DNA of 64,000 bases, from contig BTPG01000002.1 of assembly GCA_036245525.1 (NCBI GenBank), positions 121,497,451-121,561,450 on the forward strand, read 5' to 3'. Positions 46,012-58,090 of this stretch are shown piece by piece. Position 1 is the stretch's first letter. Each line of letters starts with the position of its first letter. This stretch comes from Semisulcospira habei. Its lineage: Eukaryota > Mollusca > Gastropoda > Semisulcospiridae. The notes beneath the pieces are model-generated. The model was not told the DNA's origin, searched no databases, and saw nothing but the letters and a program-made list of their open reading frames with translations. The translations under genes were made by a program, and so were the position numbers.

Positions 46012-49000
46012 CATGGTTTGTGAGATCTTGCAGTATATTTCTGATAAAGAAAACCTACTAAGTGTATATAGAAATATGACTGATATACCAAATGTCACTA
46101 AAAAAATAAAATAAAAAAAACTAATCTTAAAAAAATGCGCTATTTAGAATCATGGTTTGTGAGATCTTGCGGTGTATTTCTAATAAAGAAAACCGACTCA
46201 AAACGCAGAAACTAAAAAATTTTCTTATTAGGACAAAATACACCACTACTGAGGAAGTTGCTCCGCATCTCGTACCGCGAGCACAAGACCAACGAATATG
46301 TACGGAGCATCGTCACTTCCCTGGTGGGCCCACATGAACCCCTTCTGGCAACCGTGAAACGGCGCAAGCTTGCTTGGTTTGGCCACGTGACCCGACACAA
46401 CACCTTGTCCAAGACTATCCTCCAAGGCACTCTCGAAGGAAGTCGTCGGCGAGGTCGTCAGAGAAAGAGTTGGGTCGCAAACATAAAAGAATGGACCGAA
46501 CTCGAGATGTCAGACTTGCTTGCCACCACCCAAAATAGAACTCAGTGGAGAGCACTGTCTGTTGCTGCTGCCTTTCAGTCCCCCCAACGCCCAGTTCGGG
46601 CAAGGGACTGATGATGATGATGATGACACCACTATATATTATGACTTGGATATGAAAAGACATCTTACTTCTACAGTTTCCGTCCGATTTCCCTGTTTTG
46701 ATGATCGTTTAAATCAGTCAGTCACGTGAAAGATGCTCACCAATTTTCAAGTCCATCACATGAAAAATAAAAAAATTTCAGTGTGCAAAATTTGAAAATT
46801 GTTCTAAGTCCAAAAATCACTAAAAAAAATTATAAAAAATTAACCAAATGTTTTTCACTTGTGCTTGTTTGACACCATGGTTTGTGAGGAGATTTTGTAT
46901 ATATCTGAATAAGAAAATTGACGGAAAACGATGAAACTGAAAAATTTTCTTCATAGCATGAATTTTCTCACTATATATTATGACTTGCAGAGGGAAATGT
47001 ATTTAAGTTGTACAGTTTCCATGCGATCTGGCTGTTTTCAACATCATTTTAAGCAGCTGATGAAACTGCATCCGATGGACATATTTAAAACATTGTTAAC
47101 CCTATATTTGATAGAAACCCTAAGGTATAAGTGTATAAATATGACTGATTATACCAAATGTCACTAAAAAAATAAAATAAAAAAAAACTAATCTTAAAAA
47201 AGATGCGCTATTTAGAATCATGGTTTGTGAGATCTTGTGGTATATTTCTAATAAAAAAAACTGACTCAAAACGCAGAAACTAAAAAATTTTCTTATTAGG
47301 ACAAAATACACCACTATATATTATGACTTGGATATGAAAAGACATCTTACTTCTACAGTTTCCGTCCGATTTCCCTGTTTTGATGATCGTTTAAATCAGT
47401 CAGTCACGTGAAAGATGCTCACCAATTTTCAAGTCCATCACATGAAAAATAAAAAAATTTCAGTGTGCAAAATTTGAAAATTGTTCTAAGTCCAAAAATC
47501 ACTAAAAAAAATTATAAAAAATTAACCAAATGTTTTTCACTTGTGCTTGTTTGACACCATGGTTTGTGAGGAGATTTTGTATATATCTGAATAAGCAAAT
47601 TGACGGAAAACGATGAAACTGAAAAATTTTCTTCATAGCATGAATTTTCTCACTATATATTATGACTTGCAGAGGGAAATGTATTTAAGTTGTACAGTTT
47701 CCATGCGATCTGGCTGTTTTCAACATCATTTTAAGCAGCTGATGAAACTGCATCCGATGGACATATTTAAAACATTGTTAACCCTATATTTGATAGAAAC
47801 CCTAAGGTATAAGTGTATAAATATGACTGATTATACCAAATGTCACTAAAAAAATAAAATAAAAAAAAACTAATCTTAAAAAAGATGCGCTATTTAGAAT
47901 CATGGTTTGTGAGATCTTGTGGTATATTTCTAATAAAAAAAACTGACTCAAAACGCAGAAACTAAAAAATTTTCTTATTAGGACAAAATACACCACTATA
48001 TATTATGACTTGGATATGAAAAGACATCTTACTTCTACAGTTTCCGTCCGATTTCCCTGTTTTGATGATCGTTTAAATCAGTCAGTCACGTGAAAGATGC
48101 TCACCAATTTTCAAGTCCATCACATGAAAAATAAAAAAATTTCAGTGTGCAAAATTTGAAAATTGTTCTAAGTCCAAAAATCACTAAAAAAATTATAAAA
48201 AATTAACCAAATGTTTTTCACTTGTGCTTGTTTGACACCATGGTTTGTGAGGAGATTTTGTATATATCTGAATAAGAAAATTGACGGAAAACGCTGAAAC
48301 TGAAAAATTTTCTTCATAGCATGAATTTTCTCACTATATATTATGACTTGCAGAGGGAAATGTATTTAAGTTGTACAGTTTCCATGCGATCTGGCTGTTT
48401 TCAACATCATTTTAAGCAGCTGATGAAACTGCATCCGATGGACATATTTAAAACATTGTTAACCCTATATTTGATAGAAACCCTAAGGTATAAGTGTATA
48501 AATATGACTGATTATACCAAATGTCACTAAAAAAATTAAATAAAAAAAACTAATCTTAAAAAAGATGCGCTATTTAGAATCTTGGTTTGTGAGATCCTGC
48601 GGTATATTTCTAATAAAGAAAACCGACTCAAAACGCAGAAACTAAAAAATTTTCTTATTAGGACAAAATACACCACTATATATTATGACTTGAATATGAA
48701 AAGACATCTTACTTCTACAGTTTCCGTCCGATTCCCCTGTTTTGATGATCGTTTAAATCAGTCAGTCACGTGAAAGATGCTCACCAATTTTCAAGTCCAT
48801 CACATGCAAAATAAAAAAATTTCAGTGTGCAAAATTTGAAAATTGTTCTAAGTCCAAAAATCACTAAAAAAATTATAAAAAATTAACCAAATGTTTTTCA
48901 CTTGTGCTTGTTTGACACCATGGTTTGTGAGGAGATTTCGTATATATCTGAATAAGAAAATTGACGGAAAACGCTGAAACTGAAAAATTTTCTTCATAGC

Positions 49001-49170
49001 ATGAATTTTCTCACTATATATTATGACTTGCAGAGGGAAATGTATTTAAGTTGTACAGTTTCCATGCGATCTGGCTGTTTTCAACATCATTTTAAGCAGC
49101 TGATGAAACTGCATCCGATGGACATATTTAAAACATTGTTAGCCCTATATTTGATAGAAACCCTAAGGGC
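46012..49170. repeat. 682-bp higher-order satellite (A and B monomers of ~341 bp)
   Basis: A monomers start near 46152, 47218, 47900 and 48582; B monomers near 46877, 47559, 48239 and 48919; a partial A lies at 46012. A and B share ATGGTTTGTGAG, AAAAATTTTCTT, CACTATATATTATGACTTG and ACAGTTTCC, so they are diverged halves. Repeat units are nearly identical over 682 bp. Small ORFs in it are not genes. Confidence 0.93.
46249..46625 (+). pseudogene. LINE RT C-terminal fragment inserted in the satellite
   Basis: Reads LLRISYREHKTNEYVRSIV, RRKLAWFGHVTRHNTLSKTI, LEGSRRRGRQRKSW and WTELEMSDLLATTQNRTQWR to a stop, then (TGA)n. ACACCACTA is duplicated at 46240-46248 and 46626-46634; other satellite units have a single copy. 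Confidence 0.9.
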
Positions 49171-49984
49171 CAAAGTTTGGTTAGGGTTACCGTTATTTTT
49201 AGTGTTAGATTGTAGCTAGGGTTATAACCCTAACGTGATATGTAAGGCACATTTTTGGTCTTTTTTTTTTATGGTGCCATTTGATAGCCCATGTGGTACT
49301 GAGTCCAGAAATGCAAATACAACTTTTGTATTCCAATTTAAACATGTGTTATCGCCCTTGAAAAAAATCGCGGGAAAAGCACATTATCGGCTCTCGTGTC
49401 CGTATTTTATGTTCGATCTCTCCCATTTTCATACCCATACTGCGGCTGTACTATTTTTATCGATATCTTTAAAAAGCAGGTGTAAATACTTTATATATTT
49501 TTTTTTAATAATTTTTTTTCCAAAAAAATTTCAGGTCACCTTTTTAATTCAATAATTTTCCTCCCATTCACAACACGTAAGACTTAGCTTGCATCAAAAC
49601 GTTCAGGTCATGCAACTGCATCCGATGAACATACATAAAACATTGTAAACACTAGATTTAACAGAAACCCTAATGACCAAGTTTACCGCGTCAGTATCAG
49701 CAAGACCAACTGTAAAAGCTATCTACCTCAGTATTTTTCTCGCACAGTTTTCACCCAAACTCTGAACACATTTATGACACTATTCTCATAAAGTACTTTG
49801 AAAGACCCTGCAAGTTGTGTTGCTTAGTTTTTATTTGAAAAAAGTTCCACGTCTAGTGCCAAACCCTGTCAGTCCAGTTTATTATGTTCAGTGTACTCCA
49901 GCTTCTTGGTATTTCCGCAGTACCATACTCTGGGGTTCAGTTTTGTTGTTGTTGTTGTTTGGTTTCTTTTTGTTGCTAAAGCCA
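49171..49984. other. Spacer between satellite and right inverted arm
   Basis: 49380-49490 is inverted relative to 50250-50350 (ATGTTCGATCTCTCCCATTT versus its complement). No gene is seen. Confidence 0.6.
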
Positions 49985-50350
49985 GAATCAACCTGAACAC
50001 ACCCACAGACACAATATCATTGCACAACCACTATCATTCAGCCACATTACTCTTAGACTAGTGGCATTTATGTGACTCACTTCACACTACAACACACAAT
50101 TACTTTACCGGATAACTGAACCACCTAAAATGACGGCACAGTTTTAGGACCATATCAGTATCCCTTCCCAACCTTTTATTGTTCCTGCAGAATCATGCAA
50201 AAACACTTTCAAGTCCCAATGAAAAACGTTTGCATTTATATCATATGTTTACAGATATCAACAGAAATAGTACAGCCGCGCAGCATGGGTATGAAAATGG
50301 GAGCGATTGAACATGAAATACGGAAAATGCACCACAGAAAAGCCTGGCTA
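49985..50350 (-). repeat. Right arm of long inverted repeat
   Basis: 49985-50245 mirrors 44286-44557; 50250-50350 mirrors 49380-49490. Confidence 0.83.
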
Positions 50351-50782
50351 ATTTTTTATAAGCATGTGGCACCGACAAAAACAAACAAACAAACCCAACA
50401 ACAAACAAGCACTGACACAAACAAACAATATTATTCATCTATTTATTTACACAGGTCAGTCATTAATTTGTTCACACGAGTCATTATATAAAAATCTGAT
50501 TTTGGAGACAAATGCACGCTGCTTTCAGCTGTGCTTGGGTGTGGGGTTGGTAAGGAATCGGGTTCATAACCAAGAAATGAGACTGTCAATGTGCAGGTTT
50601 TTGTTGTTGTTGTTATTTTGTGCATGGCAAATGTGCAGCTGGTGGGCGGTAGTGTTTTTAGGGGATCCTTGAAATATTAAGGGATGCCTGGGACTGACTA
50701 TAGCTAAGAGACTGGACAGTACGAAAACGGCACTGTATACCGTGGCCAAAAGGGCTGAACATAAAAATGTAGAATGCACTGA

Positions 50783-50783
<1 letters not shown>

Positions 50784-50843
<60 letters not shown>

Positions 50844-50870
50844 CGTGCGTGTGTGAAAATGACGGCTTGG

Positions 50871-50928
<58 letters not shown>

Positions 50929-50941
50929 ACAAACACACACA
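50784..50941. repeat. (GT)n and (CA)n pair
   Basis: GT tract 50784-50853 and CA tract 50871-50941 face each other across about 20 bp, making a potential long imperfect hairpin. Confidence 0.9.
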
Positions 50942-51039
50942 CATTCAGTCCAATGGAATAAAGAGGGGATAGACTGTGCTACAATTAAAATCACCTATCC
51001 TTCTATTTCATGCTTAGGGCCTTTAGTCCCTTTCACTCT

Positions 51040-53047
51040 GTTAGTATAAACATCCGATGCAGATCGGTTTCCAGCAATGAGGGCCACATGTGGGGCCGTG
51101 TGGCTATCACTACTGGACACTGACCCCGTCCACATTCATAGGAACATCTGGGGTGGATTACGTTTGGCATACAGGACAGGATCTCACGAGCCCCTGTGAC
51201 TGGTAGGGGCTGATGTGAATCTATTTCTTCTCAGGCAAAGGGGGGTGGGGGGGGGGGTGGGCAGGATGAAAAACTGTACAGAACTGCAGCGTGTGTGTTG
51301 GTGGGTTATATGAGTCTGTTCACAACCGCCACCCATGCCCTCCCTGCAACTGGTGCATTGAGAAGGGCGTTTGTCATAAAGAGCTGGATCTCACGAGCCC
51401 CTTGGACATCAGAGGCTAATGTGAATCTATTCCTTTCGGGCAAAGCGGGACAGGATGGAAAACTGTACAGAGCTGCAGGGAACATGTCGGCGGCATATAC
51501 CTAAATGTATCTTCGTAAGGCCCGTACAAAATCTTCAGTGATTTAACTCTGCCTGCCCATTTTATTTAGTTCTGTTCCCTTGTAGCTTACCAGAGAGCGC
51601 TTTCCACTTCAGTGCCATAATGAAACTGGCGGCAGTGTCTATGTTGCCGGGGACATATACTTTCATGTCTCTTAAAGGCTCCGAAACCTTTAGTGATTAA
51701 TATCTCCCTGCAAGTTTCATTTACCTCTGTTTTCTAGTCATAGAGTACCAGAAAGAGTTTGGCTAGTTAGTGTTCGAGCTAGCCGCTCAGGAAACCGTGT
51801 GGAATGTGTCGGTCGGTTTTCGATTGCTCACATGTGTAAGCCGAAAGTTGTAACTGACTGGCTACTTTGAAAAGTGTATGAGCCCTTACATTCATACTTA
51901 AGTTGCACAGTTCAGTTCTGGTCTGGAATCTTACACATGCACCACGTGAGGCAGCCAAACAACACTAAAAATACATATACACTCAAAGCCAAAGTATTGT
52001 ATCAACTGTAGATCATTCTAAGCATTTTAAATAAAATGTTTATATTGAACCATTTTTTAAAAATATTTTACCATAAACAAAATACTGCAGTATAATAACA
52101 ATTGCCATAATATCACATTTTTTAAAAAGTCGTGAGAGGAGAGTAAAAACAAAATGTCGGACAGCGTCGTTAGCAATGGCGACAGCGATCGCTTTGCCGA
52201 CTTGAAAAGGCTGAAAAGTAAGAAAGTACAGGCCAGGCCGCGATCGGAAGTTTTTCTAGTGTGACACTTGACGTAGCCTGGTCTGTTTCAAGCGTTTTCA
52301 CGAAACACTGGGGCCCATATGCCCTAGTTAGAGTGTACCAGAAACGACTTTGCTAATTTCCACGTCAGTGCCCTCGGAAACTAAGCCGCATCAGCCCAAA
52401 ATACACTCAAAACAAAAACTATTTCATTAATTGCTGTCCATTTTTAAATGAAGTTTTATCACTTTTTGTTTATTTTGCAAAATCACATTTTGAATGAAAT
52501 AGGCGATAGATAAAAAACCCACAAGAAACGTTATAAAAAGAAAACGAGCATTTGACGAGAGTTAAAAACAAAGATGTCCGACTGCGTCGTTAGCAATGGA
52601 ACCCCATTACCGACGTGGAAAGGCTGAGTTTGGAATTTTTGGAGAGGAATGTCTCAGAGTCAGTAGTGACCAGACTTTGCAGCCGTGAACTAAAGATCTG
52701 GGTCAGTGCATTTGCCACTGCTCTGGTTGTGTTTCAGTATAGGTCAGTGTTGACCCGTACCAACCCCCAACCCACCCCTCTCCGGCCCGGCATTCAGTGA
52801 AACCAGATGGGAGGCGGCGCGTGCCGTCCCTATTAAGAAATTTCTGTCAACAAGAGGGCTACTGGGACGCTTGTGATGCGCGTGCCGTCCCTATTAAGAA
52901 ATTTCTGTCAACAAGAGGGCTACTGGGACGCTTGTGATGATATGACACACACACACACACACACGCACACACGCACGCACACAAACACAAGCACGCACGC
53001 GCACACACACTCCACACACACACACATACCGACACTAACACACACCG

Positions 53048-53104
<57 letters not shown>

Positions 53105-53690
53105 GTATATGAACAAGCAAGCAAACGATCTTGGGCGAGTTGACTCTCGTCTTGGGCGACTTGACCCCTTCGGCGACTTGACTCGCATTTTGGGCGACTT
53201 GACGCTTATTTAGCCGAGTCGACTTGTATCTTGGGCGAGCCTGTCGGCGAGATAGCAAATGGGGTAGTTGACCGAACGATACGTGCCACAACGTAATGCT
53301 GTCGTAAAAACATATTTATCAGTTATTCATGTTGTATGAAGGTAACATTCCTAGCAGTTACAATAAAGGTGTATGTAATAATATATTTTGCTCAGTTTTT
53401 GTCGTATTTGTTTTCATTTGAAGAAATCGTAAATTGACGACTCGCATACAGCAAACTTCCGGCGGGAACTTTAAAACACTTTTTGCAAACTTGTTTCCTG
53501 TTTGTTATCACTGGACGTTTCCATACATTGCGATAACACAAAAAATTAAACGAAGTCCACGGTCAGACACATTCTCCATCACCGAAACCTATCAGATGTA
53601 CGATACGTTGTAATGCGTGGGGGGATCACACACTGACACCTGCCCAACAAGTTTGCAACACAAAATTGTTACAGAGGGTAGACAGAGAGG
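51040..53690. other. Upstream region of TRIP13 with duplications
   Basis: Imperfect copies at 51170-51290 and 51378-51490 (GATCTCACGAGCCCC, GAAAACTGTACAGA). Motif starting MSDSVVSNGDSDRF at 52154 and a diverged copy at 52574. A 61-bp tandem duplication at 52816-52938. A (CA)n tract at 52945-53102, followed by a degenerate repeat of TTGGGCGACTTGACTC (53130-53240). No other gene is seen, and the promoter cannot be located. Confidence 0.5.
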
Positions 53691-53691
53691 G

Positions 53692-53780
53692 ATGACGATG
53701 AACGGTGTGTGTGAGCTTGCACAGGCCCTCCCGAGCGTTGAAACTACATTCCACGTCGAAGTGCTAAAGAAACCTCTGAG
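53692..53780 (+). CDS. TRIP13: TRIP13 exon 1
   Basis: MTMNGVCELAQALPSVETTF followed by HVEVLKKPL and a split Ser codon (AG|C). Donor GTAAAC. Confidence 0.82.
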
Positions 53781-55953
53781 GTAAACTTATTTTCCCGAAT
53801 GTGAACTTTGATCATTACACTACCGCTAGAAAAAATAAACATGTTTGAAAAACTTGTGCTACTGCTAGACATGGTAATTAATGCAAAATCTGAATCGTGT
53901 ATCAGAAGCATTACACTTAGAAGTTAGATAGTGACCAATGACCGTTAAAACAATAAATGCTTGATAGCACTACAGTCGTTATTATACCTATTATGGGCAC
54001 TGGACCTACGTGACGATAGACCTACGCCTTCAAGTTCAAAAGTGACTCATCTGCATCTCGGTAGTGTTATGTGTTACACTGTTAGTGAAAACTGAAACAG
54101 CAACTTGTGTTTTGATGATGATTGAGCAGTTACACTATGTAGCACTTTGCAGTGAATGGCAACACCTGATGATCATACAAAATTCAAATTTTGTATTCCT
54201 AGATTGCTTATTGTTGTCACTAGCACTAGCTTCCATCCCGTTTTATGCCCCTTAGTGAGTCGGTCAGTGTGTGCGTGTGTGTGTGCGTGATTGTAACGCA
54301 TCACTCGAGTAACAGACATCATGTGTTACCCTTGTGCTGCCTTACATCTGACTGAATCTCTGAGAGTCTGTCTGTGTCTTTATTTTTTTAAAAATTATTA
54401 TTAATTATTATTATTATTATTATTATTATTTTATAATTTAATGTATTTGTCTTGTTACCTTTTCTGATGTTATATTTAAAATGTTATTAAGGACAGATGT
54501 GTAAAAAGGCCTGCATGCCTACTGTCTTCATCCTTTCAAAATAAAGTTTCAGTTCAGTTCAGATTAGTGTCCTGCAGCCTCCTCTCAGATCCCCACACCG
54601 AGCCACAACCTCATACAGTGCAGTGTTATGACACACAAGTATCGTTTAAATTAAGATGTATAAACCGCTACAGTTGGATCTGCTGCATTCACTTTCAGCA
54701 TTACATGTGATTCCATCATCAAGGACCAAGTTAGAAGGCTTCTGCAAACACACAATTGCATCTATGGCGACTTCACTATAACAGAATTCAAGGATGATGT
54801 GCTGGCAGAGAATGTTGCATCACTCACACTCTCAGACTCTGAAAGCCTCATATTTGACAGAAAGGTATAAACTGAGGTTTTTCTTATTCAACACTGCAGC
54901 ATACCTTAGTTTTACATTTTTGTAAGTTTATTGTGCTAAATGTATTGTACGTTCCAAGATACGACCACTATACAGAAGTTCTATAAAGTGTTGCTTGGTG
55001 CTTCTGGGCGCGGTGTTTCCTGGCATCTGCACTACTCTTGAACTATATCCACTAGCATGGGTTTCCTGTCTCCTGAACTGTACTTTGGTCAAATTCAAAA
55101 TGTAAATAAGTACAAAAGAGATACAGTTAATAGAAAGAAAAAAAAACTGTATCGGTCTTTGCCTGTCAGTGCTACTCATATCTCTGACAAGTGACAGATT
55201 CCTGTTTAGTGGGAAAGAGGATGGAGAGGAAGAGAGAAACAGAATTTATTTTATCTAACCCATTTAGCCCCAGCACACCTTCGCAGAAGGTGGGCCGACC
55301 ATGATAATTCAAAAGTAGTACCAGATTAACTTGGCACCAAGATATTCTGGCACTATATTTGAATTATCATGGTTGATCCATCTTCTGGAACTGGTACAGT
55401 GACATCTCCCAAATTTATGTTTGTGGGGTTAAATGGGCTAAGTTACAAACTTAATGCTTGGTGACCACTACATGATACTTGACGTACTTGGCCTACTTTT
55501 AGATTTCCCGGGTAACAGGTAATGGGATTTTTGGCTCACGTGCAAAAGTGAGTCTATGCTCTGGGCCTGCCAGTGGCTTAAAAGTTAAATCCTACCTCTG
55601 TACCATGTAACTTATGATGTAAGGAACTCTGGGAAGACATCTGAGGGGTGGGATGGAACACATAAATAGTATGGGCCTCTCTGAGCACAGAAATTCCATC
55701 TTGAATAAACTGAGCTGAACAGTACCCTTGAAAAAGCCAGATTGACATTGCATGCCATATGTGTCCACTGCAGGGAGTTGACTTGAGTGTGTCGAGAGTG
55801 CAGATCCATGTGTATTCGCTCAATGAGGACGAGGCAGGCACTGAGGAAATGGAGGAGGAGAATGTGTCCATGTCCAGCCAGTGGCTCCTGCCCTCCGCAC
55901 ACTTCCATGGACTCTGGGACAGTCTGGTCTTTGATGAAGCCGTCAAGGAGAGG
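53692..55953 (+). CDS. TRIP13: TRIP13/Pch2 AAA+ ATPase, N-terminal three exons (3'-incomplete)
   Basis: TRIP13 (PCH2) is a hexameric AAA+ ATPase that, with p31comet, opens closed HORMA-domain proteins such as MAD2 and HORMADs in the spindle checkpoint and meiosis. Exons: 53692-53780 (ATG at 53692), 54699-54864, 55774-55953, with AG/GT junctions and phases 2, 0, 0. About 145 codons encode the N-terminal substrate-binding domain: ALPSVETTFHVEVLKKPL, RRLLQTHNCIYGDFTITEF, VQIHVYSLNEDEAGTEE and SSQWLLPSAHFHGLWDSLVF. The next exons should carry Walker A and B; none is visible before the window ends, and a DIRS-like element lies downstream at 56.9-64.0 kb. The start at 53692 or the Met two codons later are both possible. 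Confidence 0.9.
54300..54562 (+). repeat. LINE 3' tail with (TTCAG)n
   Basis: AAGGACAGATGTGTAAAAAG, GCCTGCATGCCTA and AAAATAAAGTTTCAGTTCAG. Same family as the tails at 39245 and 39600, with a different tail repeat. An (ATT)n tract lies at 54397-54431. Confidence 0.8.
54699..54864 (+). CDS. TRIP13: TRIP13 exon 2
   Basis: Acceptor TTCACTTTCAG. Encodes DSIIKDQVRRLLQTHNCIYG and DFTITEFKDDVLAENVASLT; ends DRK before GTATAA. A LINE 3' tail with (TTCAG)n lies 140 bp upstream. Confidence 0.88.
55256..55442. mobile_element. Family-B MITE in TRIP13 intron 2
   Basis: Begins TAACCCATTTAGCCCCAGC and ends GGGGTTAAATGGGCTAA. The hairpin GATAATTCAAAAGTAGTACC is matched with several mismatches. Confidence 0.75.
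55774..55953 (+). CDS. TRIP13: TRIP13 exon 3
   Basis: Acceptor GTGTCCACTGCAG. Encodes GVDLSVSRVQIHVYSLNEDE and QWLLPSAHFHGLWDSLVFDE, the most diagnostic TRIP13 segment; ends AVKER before GTAGGT. Confidence 0.93.
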
Positions 55954-55999
55954 GTAGGTTAAACACCTGAATGGGTTAACCCATTTACAGCTAATTGGA

Positions 56000-56185
56000 T
56001 TAACCCTTTTCATCCATGATACACTTTTGCTTGAAATAAATTTGAGTATGATAGTTAAAGGGTGGTGAAGGAATAGATTGGTGCCTCAGGCGCCAAGCTA
56101 TTCAGACAACAACCTTGAACTAACTTAGCCTTCATAGGACAATAAGCAAACTAAAACACTTCAGCTTCAGGATATAATGGGTTAA
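56000..56185. mobile_element. TTAA-bounded hairpin MITE in TRIP13 intron 3
   Basis: Begins TTAACCCTTTTCATCC and ends GGATATAATGGGTTAA. It is a diverged family-B hairpin. A second, shorter family-B hairpin is at about 56255-56320 (GATAGTTCAAGCTTGGTGCC). Confidence 0.78.
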
Positions 56186-56944
56186 ACACCCAGTCAGCTG
56201 TGAATGGGTTAACCCATTCAGTCCTACCACACTACAAGTACAAGATATTAACCAACCATGATAGTTCAAGCTTGGTGCCAGAATAGCTATTCTGGCACCA
56301 CCCTTGAACTATCATGGACAGTCTGTCTTTTGTTCTAAACTGTTCAGGCACCAGGCCGTTATGGCGCCACATAATTTATAGCACCACATAATTATGGTTG
56401 ATCAGTCTCCTAAACTGTACCTATGCCAAGCTATTCGGGCCGCACCTTTGAACTATTATGGTAAATCTACTTCATGAACTGTAGTGTATACAGTATAGTC
56501 TTCAGAGGACATTTGCCAAAGTTGTGATTTCAGCCTCACTTGACTGTGGTTTGCATCACTGTCAGCAAAAGGGCTAGAGTTAGGGAGGTTTTTCTTAAAA
56601 AACCATGTTATCCTGGTCATTTTTCTGTCATACTTCATTTGAAAGCCTATCCAAAGTACAGCTTGGGGCATTCGTTTTCATATCAGAAATGTAGGATCGC
56701 CTTGAAAATGGACGATAACTGATACCACCCAGCTTTCATTGATTTATAAAACTCATTCCTTAAACATAAATTATTACAAATGGATTGTTGTTCTTTAAAG
56801 TCATTTGCACCAAAAGCTATGCCATTTAAAACTCTCAGTTGTTTCCTCAAAAACATTACCGATGCCATTACTACAAGGAACAACCTATAGCTAGCGTAAT
56901 TTTAGCCCAAAAACTTACGATGTGTACCTTTAGGGCCAGGGGAG

Positions 56945-58090
56945 GCCACCAGGGATGCCGTGACCCGGGTAGCCTCCCTTCCCACCCGTTACAGGTAACT
57001 GCCCGAGCAGCCAAGCCAAACCAGTTCTTTCCTTTAGCTTGCAGCGTATAGACGTGTTCGCTTAGCCCTCCCTTCCCACCCGTTACGGGTAACTGCCCGA
57101 GCAGCCAAGCCAAACCAGTTTTTTCCTTTAGCTTGCAGCGTATAGACGTGTTCGCTTAGCCCTCTACTGTGCTTCTACGGCTGTGTATGGTTCAAGCTGT
57201 ACTTGAATATCTTCATCAGTGGAATTCGTTCCCGGCCTGTGCTTTCGCCTTGCCTTGGAACTTCTGGCCTTGTGTGTACTGACGGCTGTGTATGGTTCAA
57301 GAGTACTTGGACCTTCGACAGTGGACAGTAGCCTCCCTTCCCACCCGTTACGGGTAACTGCCCGAGCAGCCAAGCCAAACCAGTTCTTTCCTTTAGCTTA
57401 CAGCGTATAGACGTGTTCGCTTAGCCCTCTACTGTGCTTCTACGGCTGTGTATGGTTAATAATAATAATAAGCGCATTAAATAGGCGCTTTATCCCAATT
57501 GAAAATCGGCTCAAAGCGCCGCCGTGAACTGAACCCAACAAGCACGCTCACGTGAATCACGCGCATTCACTCACACACTGTACATAAACACAGAACATTC
57601 ACGTGGTGCTAAGGGCAAGCTCAAGCGAGCTACTGTAGTTTTTGGAAATTCAAAATCGTTTGTATTTGAAATTTGATTAAGTGGGCTGAAACTGATACCA
57701 AAGTGGTTCAAGCTGTACTTGAATATCTTCATCAGTGGAATTCGTTCCCGGCCTGTGCTTTCGCCTTGCCTTGGAACTTTCTGGCCTTGTGTGTACCGAC
57801 GGCTGTGTATGGTTCAAGAGTACTTGGACTTTCGACAGTGGACTTCGTTCCCGGCCTGTGCTTTCGCCTTGCCTTGGAACTTCTGGCCTTGTGTGTACCG
57901 ACGGCTGTGTATGGTTCAAGAGTACTTGGACTTTCGACAGTGGACTTCGTTCCTGGCCTGTGCTGTCGCCTTGCCTTGGAACTTTTCTGCCCGTGTTGTA
58001 GCGTAGGGTCGTGTTTTTAGACCTCTACTGTGCTACCTACGGCTGTGTATGGTTCTTGGAGCCCTTGGACTTTCGTTAGCGTGACTTCGT
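56945..58090 (+). repeat. Tandem repeats at the 5' side of the DIRS-like element
   Basis: A ~92-bp unit (ACTGCCCGAGCAGCCAAGCC, GTATAGACGTGTTCGCTTAG) occurs at about 56975, 57067 and 57330. A ~102-bp unit (TTCGTTCCCGGCCTGTGCTT, GTACTTGGACTTTCGACAG) occurs at about 57220, 57738, 57843 and 57946. Likely the leader or terminal region of the element. Confidence 0.8.
57458..57703. mobile_element. SINE-like insertion in the DIRS leader
   Basis: Begins AATAATAATAATAAGCGC and ends GATACCAAAG. TGGTT occurs at 57453-57457 and 57704-57708. The uninterrupted sequence exists at 57175-57230. Shares its body with 45631-45934. Confidence 0.85.

Noticed and set aside
49165..49235. Telomere-like TTAGGG/CCCTAA matches
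   Set aside because: Only scattered single hexamers (GGTTAGGGTTAC, CCCTAAC), not an array.
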